A DNA stretch of 64,000 nucleotides. Origin: Aplidium turbinatum. Its lineage: Eukaryota > Chordata > Ascidiacea > Aplousobranchia > Polyclinidae. Positions 60,001-64,000 of the stretch are shown here, one piece after another. How positions within the stretch are numbered: the stretch's first letter is position 1; each line of letters begins with the position of its first letter. Where the stretch lies: contig OU964919.1 in assembly GCA_918807975.1 (NCBI GenBank), positions 14,898,001 to 14,962,000 of the forward strand. Reading direction: 5' to 3'. Under the pieces are notes generated by a model that worked only from the letters and a program-made list of their open reading frames with translations, did not search any database and had not been told where the DNA came from. The position numbers and the translations under genes are program-made.

Positions 60001-61118
60001 ACTGACAGAATAAATATTATATTGAAACTTTTATACAAGGCCACACCTACATTGAAACCATTTCCTTAGAAATTGCAAAAGCAGATAGCAAAATGACAGT
60101 GCAATAAATAATTATAATTCACAACGTAGTTTAGTATTGTATTAAATAATAATTATAATTAGTTACACAGCAAAGTCATCAACATTTTGTGAGGTTGTCT
60201 CTAATGTCATAAGCCATAACCAATGCAATCTTTATGTTCCTTTAAACAGGATTAGGTTTGTCTGTTTTGCACTTTGTGACATGTCGTAAAGTAAAAACTG
60301 ATCAATCCTTATTTTGTTGCTCAGTTTTGTTTGTGGATCGTTCCGTCTTTGTTGTAAGAAAATGTAGTCCGAATAAACCGTTACTTACTTGCCTTGTGTC
60401 GTTTGTTCAAAAGTGTCTTGGGCAATTTTTATACCACAAACGAAATTGAAGTCTTGAATGGGGTCATAGTTTTGTCATATCAAAATTGACTACTTCTTTT
60501 CTTACACAATAATTATGAAAAGTCTTGTTTATTTGAACTTTTGTGAAGTAATGCATTCTCGTCACATCAAAATTTCGCAATTGAAGTTAAAATCTGTCAC
60601 TGTGTGTCTGCATGTTCGAAAAGTTACACAAAATGTTCATTTATACTGTAAGAATGAATAAGTGATTGCTTAATGAGGTAGAAAATTTCCTGTAATTTCT
60701 TACATGAACGTCCAAATATATATTTTTCAGCTTAAACAAGCAAAATAATAAAAGTTTGTCTGGTAAAACTTTTTACAATTGTTAAGACAAGATAAAGTGA
60801 AAAATAAAGAAAACAATAAAGTATTGATCTTAGTTACAATCAAATGCTAACTCAGAATAGTTTTGGAAATTTGTTTGTTGAAATTTAAAAAAAGTATTGT
60901 TATAACTTTTTTTATCTATTAGATAAAGTTAAATCCTTGTTTCCATTCTGAATAGCGCAAAAACAAAATAAAAAAGTATGATGAAACTCTCACAAAAATT
61001 CACAGCAACAAAATAGTCAAAAACTTACCTACAACACCCCATTCAGGGTGTGCCCTGTTGTTATACCACCCATCGTATGGGGGGTATTCTTTTTCATTTT
61101 CTTCTTGGGTTTTTACCC
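24056..61118 (-). CDS. DUOX: Dual oxidase (DUOX), 31 exons seen, first exon missing
   Basis: DUOX makes hydrogen peroxide outside the cell by passing NADPH electrons across the membrane to oxygen. Coding exons from the 5' side: 61029-61118, 59591-59785, 58748-58938, 57598-57744, 56416-56557, 55125-55291, 54056-54139, 53445-53562, 50769-50895, 50115-50270, 47967-48122, 47292-47473, 46629-46750, 45923-46072, 40200-40366, 39534-39695, 38877-39062, 37800-38031, 36981-37074, 36213-36388, 34344-34443, 33666-33883, 31581-31811, 30962-31145, 30606-30729, 29897-30076, 29250-29420, 28904-29062, 27162-27317, 24998-25126, 24056-24178. All have AG and GT borders, phases join, and they sum to about 4,820 bases (about 1,605 residues; human DUOX1 is about 1,550). 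No internal stop was met, so it looks functional. The start codon and signal peptide must lie upstream of 61118. DUOX needs a DUOXA maturation factor; none is seen here. Confidence 0.95.
24480..24690 (+). repeat. tRNA-type SINE, family A, internally deleted
   Basis: The head GTTAACGCAGTAGTTAAGCG runs directly into the body (GGAATAATTCCCTGGCAACA, CTGTCAATCTCGG, CAGTCCGAGGATGAAGATTC). The B-box region is missing. It lies in the last DUOX intron. Confidence 0.75.
25260..26540. mobile_element. hAT element in a DUOX intron
   Basis: The ends CAGGGGTCACCAAATGGCGG and TTGGTGACCCCTG carry GC-rich subterminal blocks and a perfect 8-bp duplication CACTAGGC (25252-25259, 26541-26548). An open frame of 86 codons at 26146-26406 shows no hAT motif that I recognise. 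Confidence 0.85.
27441..27939. mobile_element. Non-autonomous hAT (MITE) in a DUOX intron
   Basis: The ends CAGGGGTCACCAAAC and GTTTGGTGACCCCTG are flanked by a perfect GTTTAGAC duplication. A short tandem repeat of GTTCCGGATGAAATCAGTTC-like units lies near the right end (about 27850-27910). The inverted repeats resemble those of 25260-26540 but the interiors differ. Confidence 0.85.
28095..28365. repeat. Imperfect long palindrome (fold-back element)
   Basis: The left arm with CAGCTAAAAATCGATTTCGA is matched by the right arm TCGAAATCGATTTTTAGCTG. The arms run from about 28095 to 28228 and 28240 to 28365, converging on CTGAAAGCAAACAG / CTGTTTGCTTTCAG. No target duplication is clear. Confidence 0.75.
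28378..28425. repeat. Short tandem repeat (GTTCAAA)n
   Basis: Variants of AGTTCAAAGTT are repeated about six times directly after the palindrome. Confidence 0.7.
30293..30590 (+). repeat. tRNA-type SINE, family B, full length
   Basis: It starts GTCGGCTGGGTGGCCGAGTG, has B box GGGTTTGACACC, CAGAGCACGCGGCTGTGT, the body CATCTCGCTGCTTCTTGTTG and ends in a TTATTATTATT tail. The tail stops about 15 bases from the 5' splice site of the DUOX exon 30606-30729; orientation is antisense to DUOX. Confidence 0.85.
30606..34443 (-). CDS. DUOX: DUOX exons 21-25: linker and ferric-reductase core
   Basis: Exon 34344-34443 is a short arginine-rich linker ([17 protein letters not shown]). Exon 33666-33883 holds a basic region and the next helix ([19 protein letters not shown]). 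Exon 31581-31811 has [20 protein letters not shown] and MHRIIAW, with a haem-ligand histidine. Exon 30962-31145 has [13 protein letters not shown] (second haem histidine) and [19 protein letters not shown]. Exon 30606-30729 has [19 protein letters not shown], giving the remaining haem histidines (THK and LHG). Confidence 0.93.
31961..32440. mobile_element. Partial hAT copy, one end only
   Basis: CAGCGCCGTATTTACCATTA with GGCTGAAGCCTAGGGCCTCA matches, in reverse, the right end of the hAT at 40395-43620. No opposite end or target duplication was found; the right limit is approximate. Confidence 0.55.
32490..33630. mobile_element. DNA transposon relic of unknown superfamily
   Basis: The left end GAATACCTGAAATGAGAAGG and following GTCCAAGTCCA mirror the right end around 33595-33630 (TGGACTTGGGCCATTCTCAT, TTTCAGGTATTC). 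The phrase CCAAGTCCA recurs inside. A frame ending near 33001 encodes [20 protein letters not shown], a transposon-like C-terminus that I cannot assign. A hAT MITE (33130-33331) is nested in it. Confidence 0.55.
33130..33331. mobile_element. Short hAT MITE
   Basis: The ends CAGTGGCGTACCTAG and GTTACTACGCCAGTG are flanked by a perfect GGCAAGGT duplication (33122-33129, 33332-33339). It is 202 bp long and related by its ends to the elements at 8502 and 40670. Confidence 0.85.
35767..36052. repeat. Near-perfect long palindrome in a DUOX intron
   Basis: Arms of about 115 bases (left from 35807, right to 36052) are almost exact reverse complements around a loop of about 12 bases near 35930. The unit is flanked by an 11-bp direct repeat TCTACTATTAT (35756-35766, 36053-36063). 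The sequence left of the palindrome (TTGAGTTTCGCTTTTAGCAG) has a relative at 58428-58480. Confidence 0.85.
36213..38031 (-). CDS. DUOX: DUOX exons 18-20: EF-hand calcium module
   Basis: Exon 37800-38031 has the first EF hand with a full loop [12 protein letters not shown] after [13 protein letters not shown]. Exon 36981-37074 has the second, [12 protein letters not shown], also with all calcium ligands. Exon 36213-36388 has a third, degenerate hand ([17 protein letters not shown]). Calcium binding to such hands activates DUOX enzymes; the intact loops suggest that this control is kept. Confidence 0.93.
38877..46072 (-). CDS. DUOX: DUOX exons 14-17: first membrane helix and PH-like region
   Basis: Exon 45923-46072 ends the ectodomain ([20 protein letters not shown]) and begins the first transmembrane helix ([14 protein letters not shown]). 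Exon 40200-40366 completes it (TICFLFLLG) and gives a very lysine-rich cytosolic stretch ([17 protein letters not shown]). Exons 39534-39695 and 38877-39062 form the PH-like region ([46 protein letters not shown]). The 5.6-kb intron between the first two of these exons holds a nest of transposons and a hammerhead motif. Confidence 0.92.
40670..41131. mobile_element. Nested non-autonomous hAT, copy 2
   Basis: The ends CAGTGGCGTAGCCAGG and CCTGGCTACGCCAATG have a perfect TTTACGAG duplication (40662-40669, 41132-41139). The interior matches the element at 8502-9317 in the opposite orientation. Confidence 0.9.
41860..42040 (+). mobile_element. Penelope-like GIY-YIG endonuclease fragment
   Basis: The frame encodes [20 protein letters not shown] followed by [16 protein letters not shown]. 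This is the Penelope-type GIY-YIG domain (GIY, then YVGQT, catalytic arginine in STRW, and the cysteine pair ahead). Only this 3' part is present; borders are approximate. It sits where the hAT transposase N-terminus should be. Confidence 0.75.
42264..42308 (+). mobile_element. 45-bp insertion with perfect palindrome and A-tail
   Basis: It is flanked by a 13-bp direct repeat ATCAAGCATTGCT (42251-42263, 42309-42321). Bases 42261-42287 form a perfect palindrome (arms GCTTACACCCGGT around G274). It ends in CAAACAAAAAA. The target repeat plus A-rich end look like target-primed insertion of a very short retro-copy. Confidence 0.7.
43688..43733 (-). ncRNA. Hammerhead ribozyme motif in a DUOX intron, type I
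   Basis: Minus strand from 43733: stem I GCGAUG, core CUGAUGA, stem II GCCCA-loop CCCCA-UGGGC, core GAAA, tiny stem III within CACGUG, triplet GUC, stem I return UAUCGC (43693-43688). Stem I has six pairs (one G-U), stem II five. Stem III is self-complementary (ACACGUGU), the feature that lets short-stem-III hammerheads of Penelope elements act as dimers. Predicted cleavage is between 43694 and 43693. It is in the sense orientation of DUOX, about 60 bases beyond the hAT at 40395-43620. Confidence 0.85.
43995..45260. mobile_element. hAT with GATCTT-array ends
   Basis: The ends CAGAGATGGGC and GCCCATCTCTG have a perfect AATATGAC duplication (43987-43994, 45261-45268). Next to each end lie 150-bp arrays of GATCTT and its reverse AAGATC, making stacked hairpins (GTGATCTTGATCTTCAAGAT and the like). 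The middle (44170-45090) shows no transposase. Confidence 0.9.
45540..45672 (-). repeat. tRNA-type SINE, family B, head and partial body
   Basis: Minus strand: GCATAGCCAGGTGGTGAGCG (A-box region), GTTGTCAGTTCGACACCGCT (B box), then GTCTTTGGCAAGACACTTAA. The tail is missing. Confidence 0.75.
46629..61118 (-). CDS. DUOX: DUOX exons 1-13: peroxidase-like ectodomain
   Basis: Exons 61029-61118 to 46629-46750 encode the extracellular peroxidase-homology domain. Recognisable pieces: [10 protein letters not shown] (61.1 kb), RTALLVFFG (59.6 kb), [14 protein letters not shown] and [10 protein letters not shown] (58.8 kb), [19 protein letters not shown] (57.7 kb), [12 protein letters not shown] (56.5 kb), [19 protein letters not shown] (55.2 kb; the H matches the proximal-histidine position), LYDWLPRLL (54.1 kb), TLVPPGVF (53.5 kb), [10 protein letters not shown] (50.8 kb), [15 protein letters not shown] (50.2 kb), [18 protein letters not shown] (48.1 kb), [16 protein letters not shown] (47.4 kb) and [13 protein letters not shown] (46.7 kb). 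Several cysteines (GCPPEY, GDCG, TCQF) are placed as in DUOX ectodomains. Exon 5 (56416-56557) lies on the strand opposite a longer open frame that is a shadow. Confidence 0.93.
48285..48541. mobile_element. MITE with inverted arrays of a 15-bp unit
   Basis: It is flanked by AGTGAGAG (48277-48284, 48542-48549). The ends are GGTGTCCGACG and, reversed, GGTTATAGGCG. The left half holds TTCGTAAAGCAATTC-type units and the right half the inverted GAATTGCTTTACGAA units, so the whole piece folds back. Superfamily unknown (8-bp duplication). Confidence 0.7.
48625..49320 (+). mobile_element. hAT with GTF2IRD2-like transposase remnant
   Basis: The ends CAGGGGTGGGGAACCTGCGG and AAGGTTCCCCACCCCTG have a perfect CCCTAGAT duplication. 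Open frames read [39 protein letters not shown] and, after a frame change, [20 protein letters not shown]. This is the C-terminal half of the hAT transposase family that gave rise to GTF2IRD2 and EPM2AIP1. Confidence 0.9.
49335..49440 (-). repeat. tRNA-type SINE, family C
   Basis: Minus strand: ATAGGCCAGTGGATAAGGCG (A box) and CTGATTCAACTCCCGG (B box), then a body ending AATACACCGCTTATCTC. It lies beside the hAT at 48625-49320. Confidence 0.65.
50345..50420 (-). repeat. tRNA-like SINE head fragment
   Basis: Minus strand: GGACAGCGCAGTGGGTAGGG resembles an A-box head, but no B box is clear. Confidence 0.4.
51199..53126. mobile_element. piggyBac element, non-autonomous, holding a hAT
   Basis: The ends start CCCTAG, flanked on both sides by TTAA (51195-51198, 53127-53130), the piggyBac target. 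Inner copies of GGGGTCGATTGACCC / GGGTCAATTGACCCC lie near both ends. No piggyBac transposase was recognised. The hAT at 51389-52620 fills most of the inside. It lies in the DUOX intron between exons 8 and 9. Confidence 0.85.
51389..52620. mobile_element. hAT nested in the piggyBac
   Basis: The ends CAGGGGTTCTTAACC and GGTTAAGAACCACTG have a perfect CTTTAGTC duplication (51381-51388, 52621-52628). A minus-strand frame of 85 codons (51660-51917) has no motif that I recognise and may be captured or degraded sequence. Confidence 0.88.
55800..55915 (-). repeat. SINE family A, 3' part
   Basis: Plus strand GTAAAGGCTTTGAATCACAG and ACCTGATCACCAAGATTGAC match the 3' body of the copy at 20105-20390. 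The head is missing. Confidence 0.65.
58428..58480. repeat. Partial copy of the repeat beside the 35.8-kb palindrome
   Basis: TTGATTGAGTTTCGCTTTTA and the next 33 bases match 35769-35820 with a few changes. The palindromic half is absent. Confidence 0.6.
59804..59826. repeat. Perfect 23-bp palindrome
   Basis: TTGTTTGCCAA, one G, TTGGCAAACAA. It starts 18 bases upstream (in gene sense) of DUOX exon 59591-59785; no known site is recognised. Confidence 0.7.
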
Positions 61119-62800
61119 CTGCAAGATACCAAGAACAAAAAATAACTTATTTACATTGATTTTTTTAATTTAGTATTTAAGAAAACTAACAAATAATTTG
61201 TTTTGTATACAGCTGGTTTGGATTAATTAATCATAATTATTTTACTAACCGATAGTTGTCGTGATGCAGTTAAATCAAAAAACAAAAACATCATTGATAA
61301 TGGTCTGCTGACCAGCTTAGGTGCCCAGACCTCGTTTAAAAACTGCTAAGAGAGAGAGAGAGAGTCCACATAGCATGAAATTATTCCCAGATAAAAAGTG
61401 TGCAAACTGCAAACAACATTTCACTCCTACTACGGTTCTAAATACTTTCACTAGTTTTGCCTCAACTTGCCTGTCACAAAGAAGATTAAGAAAAGACCGA
61501 AAGAGAACAATCGGTATCTTCGGTTCATCTTCAAAAACTTCACAATGATTTCGTTGTCGAGATTGTCGATTTAACAAATTTGCAAAGTTCTAATTTAAAC
61601 AAGAAGTTCTGAAAGAAAAGGATTGGAATAAAGTAACAATGTGACATAAAGCCACCCTTGTTCAACAAATTGGGTTCTGGTAGAAATTAAAAAAAAATAA
61701 TCATGCATATAAAAAATGGATTATTAAGTATAGGCTACCTCGTTCACTGCATTGCTTGTAACCAAAACCCAACAGTTACTATAAGTTTAACTATCTTTTG
61801 GTAACGTTAAAACACTTGTAAGCATTTCGATTTTTTACAAAGCAAACTGCTTGAGCTCCACTGATAGTCTTTACAGCCTTAGCTTGTCTGAGTTTCGCTT
61901 CATCCAAAACAGCAGTGATGAGTGTTCCCTTTGTAGATGTATAATGCAATGCAGAAATCTTTTTCTATTGCATTTAACAACATAACAGTTCACAACTCGC
62001 AACGGACGTGACAATAAATAGCACAGCGGTATTCACATACGCTGCAACAAAATATGAAAAACGTAGGCTAGCAAAAGATTAGGCATTCATGCGCTTTGTT
62101 GTAGAGTTATGATCGATTCAACATTAAAATAAAGTAAAAAGGGATTCTTGAAGAACATGATCAAGCCCTTTCTCTTTATTAAGTTTGTTTTCAAACTATT
62201 TAAACTAGTACTATTTTGTAGAAAGAAAAGAAACAATATGGAAATACATTAAAGCTCTGATTTCAGACCGATGCCTCTCGATTCAGTTAGCTACCTGTGA
62301 ATAACACTTTTTAGACAGCTGAAAGTTCGTTACACAACTCAGCAGGAATAGTCATGTGATGAGTTTAGTCTATTTGCAAGCGATGCAACGCTCATTGTAG
62401 TTGGATGAATGCAAAAAATGTGAAAATCGCTTCCGCCTACGGAAAGTTTACTTCTTCCGTGGAGGAGAAAGCTCAGCTTCTGTTAGTCACAGGAAGAACG
62501 TGACAAACTACATTTGTGTGATATACCTTTAAACATCGGAGTGAACTACTTCCTCGTTTATGGACAATTTTTCGTGTTCCATTACATTATACGCCTAATA
62601 GTATTCACCTGCGCCTACTTTCTTGAAAAAAAGACGCATTATATATGGCTGCCATGTGAGAGCAATTTAATGAAGAAAAATTTCATTAAATTCTGAAGGA
62701 AGAAGTTTTAAAGTTTGAATTACCTAACGACACTTTAGAAGTTAAAATTGTTGAAAGTGAAAAAAACTTTTTGGACAACATATAATTCTATTTAATTTCT
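61119..62800. other. Upstream region of DUOX, first exon not located
   Basis: The missing first coding exon, 5' UTR and promoter of DUOX could lie here or beyond the window. A GA run is at 61351-61364 with a CT-rich minus-strand side. I found no minus-strand ATG with a signal peptide and a donor in the right phase. Confidence 0.5.
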
Positions 62801-62804
62801 ATCA

Positions 62805-63600
62805 CAGTTCTCAGCCCTTGTCTACTCTTCAGCAGAGTAGGCTACTGTGCACCTGTTTGGTGCCGCAGTAGGCCTACTCACTGCCGTAATATCGACACTG
62901 CCCTAAACAGCGCCCTGCGCACAGTGACTGGATGCCTGCGTCCCACGCCATTGCACAACCTCTCCATTATTGCTGGCATCCAACTTGCTGAGCTTCGTCA
63001 CAAAGAAGCCACTCTGTCTCTCGGCCCGACGCACTGGAGTCTAACCATCTTCTTCACAACAAGATCCCTGCTCTCCCAAACGAGCACTCTCGTCGACTGA
63101 AATCAAGACAATCATTCGTGCCAACCGCTCAACTTCTGATCAACGAAGTTGATGAACAAGACATCTCTGTGGCTACTAGGGCAGATCATAAATGGAATTC
63201 TGAGTGGAAGTCAAGTACCATCAGACTCCATTCGTTCATCTCCTACGCCGACACACGCCCCATCGGCCTGACACTGCAAAGACAGGCATAAGTGCGCCTC
63301 AAAGGTCTCCGTACGGGCGTCGAGATTTTCTGCTTAACCATGGACCAATGGGGAATGGCCCCTTCCTCATCCTGTGAATGTGGTGCCGAGGAACAGACCG
63401 CAAACCACATCATCAATGACTGCTCCATCTTCAAGCCACCTAACGGAGTAAAAGGTCTGCGCGTCTTGGATGATGAAACCAAAGACTGGCTGCTGTTCAG
63501 TAGCCTTCCATTGTAGTCCGGGAACATTGTGAATTTGAGGTGGTAGGGGGATAGACCCCTCGCCTCTAGAGTATCACACGACGACGACCTTTGCTTTTAG
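62805..63600 (+). mobile_element. LINE 3' fragment (CR1/jockey-like)
   Basis: From 62805 the frame reads YCAPVWC, then ALNSALRTVTGCLRPTPLHN and SIIAGIQLAELRHKEATLSL, typical of the C-terminal third of jockey/CR1-like proteins. The frame breaks near 63030-63100. It resumes as LKGLRTGVEIFCLTMDQWG, CECGAEEQTANHIINDC (zinc knuckle) and DDETKDWL, stopping at 63516. The 3' end carries ACGACGACG. It belongs to the same family as 7930-8245. Confidence 0.85.
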
Positions 63601-64000
63601 TAGTGCAAAGGTGAAATACAGTACACATGAGGCCGTCTCCCTCTATACGGGATCACCAAGCAGGAAGAGAACCGACACACAAGAGTTAAAGACAAGTATA
63701 TCATAATGATGTATCATCAAACATCTCAGTTAGAGAAAAATCTTTGTTTTTGAGATTGACATTTCCTGGGCCTTAAAACAAGAAATCGCTAAAAATGCAC
63801 TATATAAAAAAACATCATTAGCACTACAAGCTATAAAAAGTTATTTCCAACATACCTAAACCCTGAAAAGTTTTCGGTCTCCTAAAACCATCTCGGGCCC
63901 CGGTTTAAAAGTATCCTCAAAACCTACCAGTCAACATTACTGCTTTAACAGTCACAGAACTTGCGCAAAGCGAATATGCTGATCAGGGTAGCTCCATTGT
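63601..64000. other. Unassigned sequence at the window edge
   Basis: Nothing coding recognised. It may be a continuing repeat. Confidence 0.4.

Noticed and set aside
61317-61577. Candidate DUOX first exon with a hydrophobic stretch
   Set aside because: The hydrophobic part comes from a CT run, and no donor in the phase required by exon 61029-61118 follows.

Overview
The window is AT-rich animal DNA. Two host genes are split into many short exons with standard GT/AG introns, and between and inside them lie dozens of transposon fossils. The gene content (a single dual oxidase and a testis-specific-type kinase), kb-scale introns and the repeat mix (hAT, piggyBac, mariner, tRNA-type SINEs, CR1/jockey-like and RTE-like LINEs, Penelope) fit an invertebrate deuterostome. 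A tunicate is my best guess, but that is inference, not proof.

Layout. 1-3.2 kb: repeats (a hAT element with an 8-bp target duplication, a tRNA-type SINE). 3.3-4.0 kb (+): one intronless reading frame for an NTF2-like-fold protein. 4-10.4 kb: repeats, including a hammerhead-ribozyme motif (5516-5564, minus strand) and a hAT element with a LINE fragment, an inverted-repeat element and a second hAT nested in it. 10.5-21.4 kb (+): a seven-exon TSSK-like serine/threonine kinase of about 367 residues, with hAT, solo-LTR, mariner, SINE and LINE insertions in its introns. 21.4-24.0 kb: tail-to-tail intergenic region. 24.0-61.1 kb (-): an almost complete dual oxidase gene (DUOX), 31 coding exons and about 1,600 residues; only the first exon (start codon and signal peptide) was not found. 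61.1-64 kb: upstream DNA ending in a LINE 3' fragment.

DUOX reads, 5' to 3', as peroxidase-like ectodomain, first transmembrane helix, basic linker and PH-like region, EF-hand module, six-helix ferric-reductase core, FAD domain and NADPH domain ending in a conserved ENF tail. All exon junctions that I checked keep phase, so it looks intact. Its introns carry most of the transposons. Intron 14 of the numbered exons (40367-45922) is an extreme case: a 3.2-kb hAT holding two further hATs, one of which holds a Penelope endonuclease piece and a tiny palindromic insertion, followed by a second hammerhead motif (43688-43733) in the sense orientation of DUOX, and then a hAT whose ends are arrays of GATCTT.

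Most notable are the two self-cleaving-ribozyme motifs, a fold-back mariner made of two 3' halves, about a dozen hAT insertions with readable 8-bp target duplications, and a piggyBac with a hAT inside it. I read no CRISPR arrays, rRNA or convincing free-standing tRNA genes.
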